This document shows positions 1 through 7,828 of a stretch of DNA of 26,348 nucleotides, one piece after another; the stretch's first letter is position 1, and every line of letters starts with the position of its first letter. Both the position numbers and the translations under genes were made by a program. The stretch is taken from NCBI GenBank assembly GCA_937894065.1, contig CALCST010000040.1, forward strand, positions 1 through 26,348, in the 5' to 3' direction. The notes below the pieces were generated by a model that worked only from the letters and a program-made list of their open reading frames with translations, had not been told where the DNA came from and searched no databases. The stretch comes from an uncultured Parabacteroides sp. (lineage in GTDB: Bacteria > Bacteroidota > Bacteroidia > Bacteroidales > Tannerellaceae).

Positions 1-48
1 CACGCCGATGGTACTGCGTAAAAGTGGGAGAGTAGGTAGCCGCCGTTT
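1..48 (+). rRNA. 5S ribosomal RNA, 3' end (partial)
   Basis: The window opens inside a 5S rRNA. The text up to the GCCGCCGTTT end matches the usual 3' part of a Bacteroidales 5S gene, including the GTGGGAGAGTAGGTAGCCGCC segment. The 5' part lies outside the window. An intrinsic terminator follows directly, so this is the end of an rRNA operon. The exact mature 3' end is uncertain by a few bases. Confidence 0.88.
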
Positions 49-60
49 TAGAAAGTGAAG

Positions 61-95
61 AGACTCGGTTCCGAAAGGAATCGGGTCTTTTTTTT
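61..95 (+). terminator. Intrinsic terminator of the rRNA operon
   Basis: AGACTCGGTTCC (61-72), a GAAA tetraloop (73-76) and GGAATCGGGTCT (77-88) form a 12-bp stem with two G-U type pairs. A run of T follows to position 95. It lies just after the 5S 3' end. Confidence 0.93.
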
Positions 96-174
96 ATATA
101 CTAGTGCTAGTTTATATATTAGTTAAATCTTGATTAAGCTTATTTGTTTATATGAAAATATTAAGCATTTTCTG

Positions 175-182
175 TAAATTTG
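175..182 (+). promoter_or_regulatory. Possible -7 box for the DUF4923-like gene
   Basis: TAAATTTG fits the Bacteroides -7 consensus TAnnTTTG and lies 27 bp before the ATG at 210. The nearest TTTG upstream (143-146) is 28 bp away, longer than usual, so the -33 element is not convincing. Confidence 0.4.
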
Positions 183-209
183 TAATTGATGATTTAGCAA
201 TATATTTTT

Positions 210-821
210 ATGAGAAAGTTAGTATTATTATTTGTAGCAGTTATTTTTGTATTTACAGTAAAAGCCCAATCACTTAAGGATATTTTAAATTCTCAAACTG
301 TAAAGGATGTGGTTACAAGCGTAACAGGAGGAAAACAGTTATCTAATGAAGCATTAAAAGGCAATTGGCTTTATATTTCGCCAGCAGTGCAATTAAATGG
401 CGATAACGCTATAAAAAATATAGCCGGAACAGTTGCAACTTCTGAATTAGAGAAAAAACTAAGTGAATATTGCAATAAAGTAGGAATTGTTGAAGGTGTG
501 TTTAATTATACCTTCAATAGTGACAATACATTTATTTGCCAATTGAAGTCTTCTAAATTGAATGGCTCGTATACGATAAATTCCGATGGAAAAAGCATAG
601 ATATGAGTTATACTATAGCCAGTAAGAAAATAATCACACTTACGGCAAATGTGGTAATAACAAATAATAATTTGACATTACTATTCAATGCAGACAAATT
701 GCTTGATTTTATCGAAAAGATATCTTCTATTAGTTCAAATCAATCACTTCAGACAATAAGTAAATTAGCATCTCAATATGATGGCGTAATGTTAGGATTT
801 GAATTACAGAAGCAAAACTGA
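210..821 (+). CDS. Secreted DUF4923-like protein
   Basis: A 203-residue protein of unknown function. Residues 1-19 form a signal peptide (basic MRK, hydrophobic core, then VKAQS), so it is exported to the periplasm or cell surface. The rest has a lipocalin-like pattern: an ALKGNWLY start near residue 48, then alternating strands including FNSDNTFICQL and GSYTINSDGKSIDM, and a C-terminal helical part. This resembles the Bacteroidota family I recall as DUF4923; the family name is from memory. No catalytic motif is visible. It is the first gene after the rRNA operon. The next gene also codes for a small exported protein, and 75 bp separate them. Confidence 0.75.
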   Translation: MRKLVLLFVAVIFVFTVKAQSLKDILNSQTVKDVVTSVTGGKQLSNEALKGNWLYISPAVQLNGDNAIKNIAGTVATSELEKKLSEYCNKVGIVEGVFNYTFNSDNTFICQLKSSKLNGSYTINSDGKSIDMSYTIASKKIITLTANVVITNNNLTLLFNADKLLDFIEKISSISSNQSLQTISKLASQYDGVMLGFELQKQN

Positions 822-864
822 AAAACTGAATAGTTAAAATAATACATATTCAAAAAAGATTTTA

Positions 865-872
865 TAGATTTG
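865..872 (+). promoter_or_regulatory. Possible -7 box for the DUF4831-like gene
   Basis: TAGATTTG matches TAnnTTTG and lies 24 bp before the ATG at 897. No TTG or TTTG is found at the expected distance upstream, so a separate promoter for this gene is only possible. Confidence 0.35.
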
Positions 873-896
873 CTTTCTATAAATTAAAAAGTCAAA

Positions 897-1967
897 ATGT
901 ATATGAAGAATATTATATTCATAATGTCTTTACTCCTTTCACTGTCTGTTTCAGCTCAGACGAAAGTGGTTAAACGAAATGCTGTTAAAGCAAATGATTT
1001 CGGTATTACATATTCGTTGCCAAAGACTAATTTAGTTGTAGGTGCTGAAGTTACTAAGGTAACTTGCAAAGCTGGTCCTTATTACAAATATGCTGAGAAA
1101 TATCTAAATGTAAAGGATATAGTTTTGGAGGACCAGGTTTATTATGAATTGGATAAAATAAAACTGGAAAACAAAGGTGTTCCAGATTCTGAAAATACAT
1201 ATATTGTTTCTTTTAAGCCTGGAACTGTAGCGCCATTTGCTTGTTTGACTGAAGATGGTTTGTTATGTTCAATTAATTCAGAATATATACCAGCTAAAGC
1301 TGAAAACAATGATTCAAAAAAATCATCCAAGTCTTCGACTAAAGCTGATGCGTCAGTTTATTCAGAAGAGTTGTTGATGGCAGGCTCAACGGCAAAGCAG
1401 GCAGAAGTGGCAGCAAAGCAAATCTATAGAATCAGAGAGAGCCGTATGAATATATTGACCGGTGATGCTGATAATCTTCCACCGGATGGCGAAGCAATGA
1501 AACTTGTTATTCAGCAACTGGAAGAACAGGAAAATGCATTGACAGCATTGTTTGTTGGTACAAAAGTAAAAGAATCGCAGTATTATGATGTGACAGTCGT
1601 TCCTTCTGATGATTTGAAACAAGACGTATTATTCCGCTTCTCTCCATATTTAGGAATTCTTAATGCCGATGATTTGGGTGGAGAACCAATATATATTGAT
1701 TTAACAGCGACAGAGCGTGCTCCAATCTTGGATGAAAAAGAAGCTGAGAAGAAAGAAAAGTCTTTGAAAGGAATTGTATATAATATTCCTGGTAAAGCAA
1801 ATGTAGAAATATATTCAAATAAAAAGACATTCTTCAAGGGTGAAGCCCAAATAACCCAATTTGGTTCAAAAGAAGCTTTGGCTCCAGTTATGTTTGAGGA
1901 TAAGAAAGCTCCAGTGAAAGTAATCTTCTATCCTGAAACCGGAGCAATAAAACAGATTATTCAGTAA
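897..1967 (+). CDS. Exported DUF4831-like protein
   Basis: A 356-residue exported protein with a signal peptide (MKNIIFIMSLLLSLSVSAQ). An alternative ATG two codons in (903) fits a signal peptide slightly better. The mature N-terminus has the pattern GITYSLPKTNLVVGAEVTKV, then GPYYKYAEKYLNVKDI, which I recognise as the DUF4831 family of Bacteroidota; function is unknown. A low-complexity Ser/Lys segment (KKSSKSSTKAD, about residues 141-151) separates an N-terminal domain from a larger one. A run rich in Glu and Gln follows (about 195-215). The gene ends just before the first member of the intergenic repeat family. No enzymatic motif is visible. Confidence 0.78.
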   Translation: MYMKNIIFIMSLLLSLSVSAQTKVVKRNAVKANDFGITYSLPKTNLVVGAEVTKVTCKAGPYYKYAEKYLNVKDIVLEDQVYYELDKIKLENKGVPDSENTYIVSFKPGTVAPFACLTEDGLLCSINSEYIPAKAENNDSKKSSKSSTKADASVYSEELLMAGSTAKQAEVAAKQIYRIRESRMNILTGDADNLPPDGEAMKLVIQQLEEQENALTALFVGTKVKESQYYDVTVVPSDDLKQDVLFRFSPYLGILNADDLGGEPIYIDLTATERAPILDEKEAEKKEKSLKGIVYNIPGKANVEIYSNKKTFFKGEAQITQFGSKEALAPVMFEDKKAPVKVIFYPETGAIKQIIQ

Positions 1968-1980
1968 CAATTTATCAGGT

Positions 1981-2030
1981 GACAAGTTGACAAGGCCTCA
2001 GATACAAGGTTGTTTCCTTGTCAACTTGTT
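1981..2030. repeat. Intergenic repeat family, copy 1 (inverted pair)
   Basis: ACAAGTTGACAAGG (1982-1995) and CCTTGTCAACTTGT (2016-2029) are perfect 14-bp inverted arms. The loop between them contains CCTCAGATACAAGG, and a near-identical TTCAGATACAAG occurs in copy 6 at about 10.69 kb. No T run follows, so it is a poor terminator. Confidence 0.85.
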
Positions 2031-2034
2031 AACT

Positions 2035-2066
2035 AATAAACTCAAAAACTAATAAACTCAAAAACT
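2035..2066. repeat. 16-bp tandem duplication before the peptide transporter
   Basis: AATAAACTCAAAAACT occurs twice in tandem (2035-2050, 2051-2066), ending 7 bp before the ATG at 2074. The same word follows the repeat before bioB (4219-4234), and a looser version (TTAATAAACTGATAAAAC) precedes bioD. It may be part of the repeat unit or an AT-rich translation-enhancing leader. Confidence 0.8.
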
Positions 2067-2073
2067 AAAAATT

Positions 2074-3735
2074 ATGTTTGAAGGACAACCTAAAGGATTG
2101 TATGCGTTAGCCTTGGCTAATACCGGCGAGCGATTCGGTTATTACACGATGCTTGCGATTTTTACTTTGTTTTTACAGGCAAAGTTTGGTTTCTCTGCAG
2201 CAACAACATCAACTATTTTCGGTGGATTCTTAGCTGCTGTTTATTTCATGCCTCTTGTAGGTGGTGTATTGGCAGATAAATTCGGATATGGAAAGATGGT
2301 AACATCCGGTATCGTTATTATGTTTGCCGGTTATGTTCTGTTGTCTATTCCGACATCAGCAGAAGCCGGTAAGATGATGATGTTTGGTGCTTTGGCATTG
2401 ATTGCAGTCGGAACAGGTCTTTTCAAAGGAAATCTGCAAGTAATGGTCGGAAACCTTTATGATGCGCCTGAATATAAAGCTAAACGTGATACAGCTTTCA
2501 GTATATTTTATATGGCAATCAATATTGGTGCTATGTATGCTCCAACAGCTGCTGAGAAAGTTACAAATTATATTTTAGCTAAGTCAAACTTGACTTATGT
2601 ATCTCAGATACCATCTTTAGCTCACCAATATCTTAACGGAAATATTACTCCTGAAAATGAAGCGACATTGAAAGCATTGCAGAGTGCACAAGGTTTTGTG
2701 GGTGATACAGCTGCTTTCTGTTCTACATATATTGAGAAATTGTCCGAGGCTTATAACTACGGTTTTGCTGTAGCTTGTGTTTCTTTGATTTTCTCTATAA
2801 TTATTTATTATGCTTTCCGTTCAACATTCAAACACGCTGATTACAACTCAAAACAGGCTAAACCTGCAAATGTTGTGGAAGAAGAATTGACACCGGCACA
2901 GACTAAGGAACGTATCACTGCATTGCTTCTTGTGTTTGCTGTTGTTATATTCTTCTGGATGGCATTCCATCAGAATGGTTTGACTCTTACATTCTTTGCC
3001 CGTGATTATACAGCACACTCTGTTTTAGGTCTTGATCGTATAGGCTTTGATATAATAAACTTGACTTTACTTCTTGTTGTAGTTTATTCTTTATTCTCTG
3101 TTTTTCAGTCAAAAACAGGAAAAGGTAAAGGAATATCTGCAGCTGTAATAGTTGCTTGCTTAGGTTTACTTAGTTTGAATTATAGTGCAATGGACCCTGA
3201 ATTGCCAATTTTACCTTTGATTTTCCAGCAGTTTAACCCATTCTTTGTAATTGCATTGACTCCGGTGTCATTGGCTGTATTTGGTGCTCTTGCAAAAAAA
3301 GGAAAAGAACCATCTGCTCCTCGTAAAATTGGAATCGGTATGTTGATTGCATCAATCGGTTTCTTGATTATGGCTGTTGGTTCAATTGGTTTGCCAACTC
3401 CGGCTGAATTGGAAACAAATGGTATTGACAGTTCTGCATTGGTTTCACCGAACCTTTTGATTTCAACATATCTGGTATTGACATTTGCTGAATTGCTTTT
3501 GTCTCCGATGGGTATTTCATTCGTATCTAAGGTAGCTCCTCCTAAGTATAAAGGCTCAATGATGGGATTGTGGTTCGTTGCAACTGCAATTGGTAACTAT
3601 CTTGTAGCTATTATCGGATATTTGTGGGGCGGAATGGAATTGTGGATGGTATGGAGCGTACTTATCGTATGCTGTTTGCTTGCTGCATTGTTCATCTTCT
3701 CTATCATGAAACGATTGGAAAAAGTAGCTGCTTAA
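2074..3735 (+). CDS. POT-family proton-coupled oligopeptide transporter
   Basis: A 553-residue inner-membrane MFS protein of the POT/PTR family (DtpT-like), predicted to import di- or tripeptides with protons. The N-terminus NTGERFGYYTM is the family's ExxERFxYY motif on helix 1, but the first acidic position is Asn (N16); E19 and R20 are kept. GGVLADKFGYGKM is the MFS loop 2-3 motif. The late-helix segment FAELLLSPMGISFVSKVAPP also fits the family. At least twelve hydrophobic helices are visible. Residues about 185-230, between two helices, form a polar loop. The ATG follows a tandem AT-rich leader. Substrate is inferred from family only. Confidence 0.88.
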   Translation: MFEGQPKGLYALALANTGERFGYYTMLAIFTLFLQAKFGFSAATTSTIFGGFLAAVYFMPLVGGVLADKFGYGKMVTSGIVIMFAGYVLLSIPTSAEAGKMMMFGALALIAVGTGLFKGNLQVMVGNLYDAPEYKAKRDTAFSIFYMAINIGAMYAPTAAEKVTNYILAKSNLTYVSQIPSLAHQYLNGNITPENEATLKALQSAQGFVGDTAAFCSTYIEKLSEAYNYGFAVACVSLIFSIIIYYAFRSTFKHADYNSKQAKPANVVEEELTPAQTKERITALLLVFAVVIFFWMAFHQNGLTLTFFARDYTAHSVLGLDRIGFDIINLTLLLVVVYSLFSVFQSKTGKGKGISAAVIVACLGLLSLNYSAMDPELPILPLIFQQFNPFFVIALTPVSLAVFGALAKKGKEPSAPRKIGIGMLIASIGFLIMAVGSIGLPTPAELETNGIDSSALVSPNLLISTYLVLTFAELLLSPMGISFVSKVAPPKYKGSMMGLWFVATAIGNYLVAIIGYLWGGMELWMVWSVLIVCCLLAALFIFSIMKRLEKVAA

Positions 3736-3747
3736 TCAGTATAATAA

Positions 3748-4221
3748 ATGCAAAGCGTTAGTTTCACATATAATTTAAAGAATCAGTCATTACGTTTCCG
3801 TCGATGGAGCCGTAAGCGCTATGCTGCATTTGTCAGCTTGCACCATACGGTTACTATGGGATGCCTGTCTGCAAATGTAGCAGACAGATTGCAGGGAAAG
3901 CAAAGTTCTCTCCATTCTTCAGAGAGAATATGCACTTCTTCATATAAACTAATGGAGAATTTACCTGATGATATGATTTCGGCAGATAAAGATATCTCGT
4001 TATCTATAAATATATGTGAAACTATTATGCTGCCAGTAGTATTGGCAACTTCAGCTTCTGAGGGATACTACGGACAAAATATTATAAAAGATATATCTGA
4101 AAAGACAGAAGATACCGCATTTATATTGCGGTATCTTCTGTCTTTTTTTATTGGAGTTAAGAAGTCAAGTAGGAATATCTTATTTCCTGGTGCCTTGTCA
4201 ACTCGTCAACTTGTCAACTAA
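3748..4221 (+). CDS. Short uncharacterised ORF between transporter and bioB
   Basis: An open frame of 157 codons starting 12 bp after the transporter stop and ending 18 bp before bioB. Residues about 16-50 look genuinely coded: a basic aromatic motif RFRRWSRKRYAAF followed by SLHHTVTMGCLSANVAD. From memory, similar RRWSRKxYAxF segments occur in short Bacteroidota ORFs and at the amino end of some TonB-dependent receptors; this is not verified. The C-terminal third is doubtful. Residues about 118-134 are the translation of a strong terminator hairpin (4100-4149), and the last residues (LSTRQLVN) come from an intergenic repeat. It may be a real short protein, a leader ORF for the biotin operon, or a remnant. 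Function unknown. Confidence 0.45.
   Translation: MQSVSFTYNLKNQSLRFRRWSRKRYAAFVSLHHTVTMGCLSANVADRLQGKQSSLHSSERICTSSYKLMENLPDDMISADKDISLSINICETIMLPVVLATSASEGYYGQNIIKDISEKTEDTAFILRYLLSFFIGVKKSSRNILFPGALSTRQLVN
4100..4149 (+). terminator. Very strong intrinsic terminator upstream of bioB
   Basis: AAAGACAGAAGATACCGC (4101-4118) pairs perfectly with GCGGTATCTTCTGTCTTT (4128-4145), with one more A-T pair toward the loop (4119-4127). A T run continues to 4149. It could end the transporter transcript or act as an attenuator for bioB 90 bp further on. Confidence 0.92.
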
Positions 4222-4234
4222 TAAACTCAAAAAC
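4193..4234. repeat. Intergenic repeat family, copy 2 (single arm)
   Basis: CCTTGTCAACTCGTCAACTTG, then TCAACT, then the AATAAACTCAAAAACT word also seen before the peptide transporter. Only one orientation is present. It ends five bases before the bioB ATG, so it forms most of the bioB leader after the terminator. Confidence 0.82.
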
Positions 4235-4239
4235 TCAAA

Positions 4240-5223
4240 ATGAATATAACATTACTCAAACAAAAACTATTCGATGGAGGCAAAATCACTACTGAAGAAG
4301 CAAAGTGGCTTGCCTTTGATGCCGATAAAGAAGAATTATATGAGGCAGCTCATGAAATAACTCAGCATTTCATGGGTAATAAGTTTGATACTTGTTCCAT
4401 CATCAATGCAAAGAGTGGAAACTGCAGCGAGGATTGTAAATGGTGTGCCCAGTCTGTTCATTACAAGACTTCGGCAGAACTCTATCCTTTGCTTCCTGCT
4501 AAAAGTATTCTTGACCAGGCTGCCTATAACGACAAAAAAGATGTGCGACGCTTTGCATTAGTTACCAGTGGTAAACGTGTTACTCCTTCTGATATGGCGA
4601 AAATAGCTGATACGGTAAAGATGATAAAGAAAGAAACAGGAATCCACTGTTGTGCTTCAATGGGACTTTTGAGTGAAGATGCACTTAGAACTTTATTTGA
4701 AAGCGGAGTAGAGAATTATCATTGTAACATTGAAACAGCTCCATCTTATTTCCCGTCACTTTGCTCTACTCACACGATAGAACAGAAGATGGAAACAATA
4801 CATACAGCGCGCCGCATAGGTTTCCGTATCTGCAGTGGCGGTATAATAGGAATGGGAGAAAGCATGGAACAAAGAATTGAAATGGCAACCTTCCTCCGTG
4901 ACGAGGAAATATTGTCAATTCCTCTGAATCTTCTCCAGCCAATACCTGGAACACCTTTGGAAAATACTCCTTCTTTATCAACCGAAGAATTGCTTACTAC
5001 TATAGCAATATTCCGCTGGATTAATCCGAAAGCATATCTCCGTTTTTCCGGCGGCAGAAAGCAATTGAGTGAAGATATCCAGAAGAAGGCTTTGTATATT
5101 GGTATAAATTCTGCTATAACAGGAGATTTGCTTACAACTGCCGGATGCGGCATCGACCATGATAAGGAATTATTCACCTCTGCCGGTTATTCGCTGACAG
5201 AAAATACTGATTGGGAAAAATGA
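4240..5223 (+). CDS. bioB: Biotin synthase
   Basis: A 327-residue radical SAM enzyme that inserts sulfur into dethiobiotin, the last step of biotin synthesis, in the cytoplasm. The [4Fe-4S] motif CxxxCxxC is C62-SED-C66-KW-C69. Further cysteines for the auxiliary [2Fe-2S] cluster fit IHCCASMG and the YHCNIET segment. YLRFSGGRKQL carries the conserved Arg of the cluster site. Other family segments are GGIIGMGES and IPLNLLQPIPGTPLE. Length is normal. It is first in the biotin operon, and its TGA overlaps the bioA ATG (ATGA), which implies translational coupling. Confidence 0.97.
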   Translation: MNITLLKQKLFDGGKITTEEAKWLAFDADKEELYEAAHEITQHFMGNKFDTCSIINAKSGNCSEDCKWCAQSVHYKTSAELYPLLPAKSILDQAAYNDKKDVRRFALVTSGKRVTPSDMAKIADTVKMIKKETGIHCCASMGLLSEDALRTLFESGVENYHCNIETAPSYFPSLCSTHTIEQKMETIHTARRIGFRICSGGIIGMGESMEQRIEMATFLRDEEILSIPLNLLQPIPGTPLENTPSLSTEELLTTIAIFRWINPKAYLRFSGGRKQLSEDIQKKALYIGINSAITGDLLTTAGCGIDHDKELFTSAGYSLTENTDWEK

Positions 5224-6518
5224 ATACATACAGTGACGATATAAATAATATGCTGGATTTCGACCGTGAACATATCTGGCATCCGTATACTTCAACAATT
5301 AATCCTCTTCCTGTATTTCCGGTTGTCGGAGCGGAAGGTGTAAGAATCAAACTTGCCGACGGACGTGAACTTATCGACGGTATGTCATCATGGTGGGCTG
5401 CAGTTCATGGATACAATAATCCCGTGCTTAATGCAGCTGCTGAAAACCAATTGAAGAAGATGAGCCATATAATGTTCGGCGGAATAACTCACCAGCCGGC
5501 AGTTGAGCTGATATCAAAACTTCTTCCTTTGCTTCCACCATCAATGGATAAGGTATTCCTTGCCGACAGTGGTTCGGTTGCCGTAGAGGTTGCTTTGAAA
5601 ATGGCTATCCAGTATTGGCAGTCGTTGGGTAAAGCATCAAAGCATTCGTTCGCAACTATCCGTAGCGGATATCATGGCGATACTTGGCATGCGATGTCTG
5701 TATGTGACCCTGTGACTGGTATGCATGGTCTTTTTGCCGGAGCTTTGCCTGTGCAATATTTCTTGCCACAACCATCTGTACGTTTCGCTGATGAATGGGA
5801 CGAAGCTGCAATTGAGCCACTCCGTGACTTATTGGATAAACATTCTGATGAAATAGCAGCTTTGATTCTTGAACCAATTGTCCAGGGAGCCGGTGGAATG
5901 TATTTCTATTCTCCACAATATCTTGTGCGAGCACGTGAATTGTGTAATCAATATAATGTTTTGCTTATCTTCGATGAGATAGCTACCGGATTTGGACGTA
6001 CAGGAAAACTATTCGCATGGGAACATGCCGGAGTAGAGCCGGATATTATGTGTATAGGAAAAGCTCTTACCGGAGGTTATCTTACCCTATCTGCAACAAT
6101 TACTACAAAGCCAATTGCTGATACTATTTGTTCCGGAGAGGCAGGATGCTTTATGCACGGACCAACCTTTATGGGCAATCCGCTTGCCTGCGCTATAGCT
6201 TCTGCATCTGTAAGCTTACTTCTGGAAAGTAATTGGCAGGCAAACGTAAAGAGAATAGAAAAGCAACTTAAGGAAGAATTGGCTCCAGCAGCAGATTTTG
6301 ATTCAGTAAAAGAAGTGCGTGTACTTGGTGCTATCGGTGTGCTTGAGATGAAAGAGCCCGTGAATATGGCAGTCCTTCAGCAGCGTTTTGTTGAAGAAGG
6401 AATATGGGTACGTCCGTTTGGCCGCCTTGTTTATCTTATGCCTCCATTTATAATCAAAGAAGAAGAACTAAGAAAATTGACTTCCGGATTATTAAAGGTC
6501 ATAAAAGCTCAGGAATAA
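5220..6518 (+). CDS. bioA: Adenosylmethionine-8-amino-7-oxononanoate aminotransferase
   Basis: A 432-residue class III PLP aminotransferase that converts KAPA to DAPA using S-adenosylmethionine as amino donor. It closely follows the known family: HIWHPYTS near the N-terminus (substrate-site Tyr), DGMSSWWAAVHGYN, LADSGSVAVEVALKMA, GYHGDTWHAMSVCDP, IFDEIATGFGRTG, and the PLP Lys at K281 in IGKALTGG. I start at the ATG at 5220 because it overlaps the bioB stop as ATGA; an in-frame TTG at 5211 would add only three residues. A 143-bp gap with a long hairpin separates it from bioF. Confidence 0.97.
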   Translation: MNTYSDDINNMLDFDREHIWHPYTSTINPLPVFPVVGAEGVRIKLADGRELIDGMSSWWAAVHGYNNPVLNAAAENQLKKMSHIMFGGITHQPAVELISKLLPLLPPSMDKVFLADSGSVAVEVALKMAIQYWQSLGKASKHSFATIRSGYHGDTWHAMSVCDPVTGMHGLFAGALPVQYFLPQPSVRFADEWDEAAIEPLRDLLDKHSDEIAALILEPIVQGAGGMYFYSPQYLVRARELCNQYNVLLIFDEIATGFGRTGKLFAWEHAGVEPDIMCIGKALTGGYLTLSATITTKPIADTICSGEAGCFMHGPTFMGNPLACAIASASVSLLLESNWQANVKRIEKQLKEELAPAADFDSVKEVRVLGAIGVLEMKEPVNMAVLQQRFVEEGIWVRPFGRLVYLMPPFIIKEEELRKLTSGLLKVIKAQE

Positions 6519-6563
6519 TCAGCGCTTAAAGTTTTGCACAAAAAATATGGTAATGTTTTTTCA

Positions 6564-6622
6564 GAAACATCCGTTGTTTTTCTGGAAATGTCAAATGTTT
6601 TTAGAAAAACAACAGGAGTTTC
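6564..6622. repeat. Long bulged inverted repeat between bioA and bioF
   Basis: GTTGTTTTTCT (6573-6583) and AGAAAAACAAC (6603-6613) are perfect 11-bp arms. The stem can extend outward through TCC/GGA and GAAAC/GTTTC with single-base bulges, giving about 19 pairs, with a 19-base loop. No T run follows. It could be an RNA stability or processing structure inside the operon, or a dispersed repeat of another family. Confidence 0.72.
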
Positions 6623-6661
6623 CGGAAGCAAGTTTCACCATTTCCAAAAGTAAATATAAAA

Positions 6662-7828
6662 ATGAATATAAAAGAGCATCTATCATCATTGGATAAGGCT
6701 GGAAACCTAAGACGCTTGCCTAAAATTATACAGGAAGGTAAATGGGTAATAAGGGAAGATATGCGAATGCTGAATCTATCTTCAAACGATTATCTGGGTT
6801 TGGCTTCCGGAAGTGATTTACAACAGGAGTTCTTGGATATTTGCCCTAAGAGAGATTTGCGTTTCTCATCATCTTCTTCAAGACTTCTTACGGGTAATTT
6901 CCCTATTTGTGAAGAATTGGAGGAAATGCTATCTACAGCCTTTGGCAAAGAAGCAGCATTGCTTTTCAATAGCGGTTATCATGCCAATACAGGGATATTA
7001 CCGGCGTTGAGTGATAAGTCTACATTGATTGTTGCCGATAAGTTGGTTCATGCAAGTCTAATTGACGGAATGCTGCTTGGTTCTGCAACATTCCGCAGAT
7101 TTCCACATCAGGATTTGGCTCGTTTGGAGAAAATCCTTGAGGCAGAGGCTTCGCAATACGAAAAAGTTTTTGTCGTAGTTGAAAGTGTTTACAGCATGGA
7201 CGGTGATGTTACAGATCTTCGTCATCTTGTAGCATTGAAGAAAAAGTATCCTAATGTTATGTTATATGTGGATGAAGCGCATGCAATAGGCGTTCGAGGA
7301 AAGAATGGCTTGGGAATAGCAGAAGAGCAGGATTGCATTGCAGACATAGACTTACTGGTAGGAACTTTTGGAAAGGCGCTTGCATCAATGGGGGCTTATG
7401 TTGTTTGTACTAAAGAAATACGCGAATATTTGGTAAATACAATGCGTCCTTTAATCTTCAGTACTGCATTGCCTCCTTTTCAATGGGCGTGGACTGCTTT
7501 TGTATTTTCCCGTTTGAAGGATTTTTCAGAAAGAAGAGATAAACTTAGCAGTAATAGCTCCTATCTTGCGTCAGCCTTGAATGGTAAGGGTGGTGAGATA
7601 TCAGAAAGTCATATAGTCCCTTTGATGGTAGGAGACAGTGCTGAGTGTATAATCCGTGCAGAATATCTCCAGCGCAAAGGATTTTATTGTATGCCAGTCC
7701 GACCACCGACAGTGCCTAAAGGAACTTCACGAATCCGTTTTTCACTCACTGCAAATGTTGAGCGGGAAGAACTGGAAACTTTGGTGGATATTATTAAGAC
7801 AAGTCTCGCAAGCTCGACTTTAAGATAA
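6662..7828 (+). CDS. bioF: 8-amino-7-oxononanoate synthase
   Basis: A 388-residue PLP enzyme of the alpha-oxoamine synthase family that joins pimeloyl-ACP and L-alanine to give KAPA. Visible signatures: LNLSSNDYLGLA near residue 38, SSSSRLLTGN, the VVESVYSMDGD segment, LYVDEAHAIGVRG (PLP-ring Asp), and the Schiff-base Lys K238 in GTFGKALAS. The C-terminal TVPKGTSRIRFSLTA matches the family. Length is normal. The ATG at 6662 follows an A-rich leader. The stop is directly followed by copy 3 of the intergenic repeat. Confidence 0.96.
   Translation: MNIKEHLSSLDKAGNLRRLPKIIQEGKWVIREDMRMLNLSSNDYLGLASGSDLQQEFLDICPKRDLRFSSSSSRLLTGNFPICEELEEMLSTAFGKEAALLFNSGYHANTGILPALSDKSTLIVADKLVHASLIDGMLLGSATFRRFPHQDLARLEKILEAEASQYEKVFVVVESVYSMDGDVTDLRHLVALKKKYPNVMLYVDEAHAIGVRGKNGLGIAEEQDCIADIDLLVGTFGKALASMGAYVVCTKEIREYLVNTMRPLIFSTALPPFQWAWTAFVFSRLKDFSERRDKLSSNSSYLASALNGKGGEISESHIVPLMVGDSAECIIRAEYLQRKGFYCMPVRPPTVPKGTSRIRFSLTANVEREELETLVDIIKTSLASSTLR

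Noticed and set aside
1981..2030. Hairpin after the DUF4831-like gene as a terminator
   Set aside because: Arms are perfect but no T run follows, and the same arms recur at other loci in various contexts, so it is better explained as a repeat.
4770..5177. Minus-strand frame of 135 codons inside bioB
   Set aside because: It is fully antisense to a clear bioB gene, has no family motif and shares its length with the reading of common codons in the complement.
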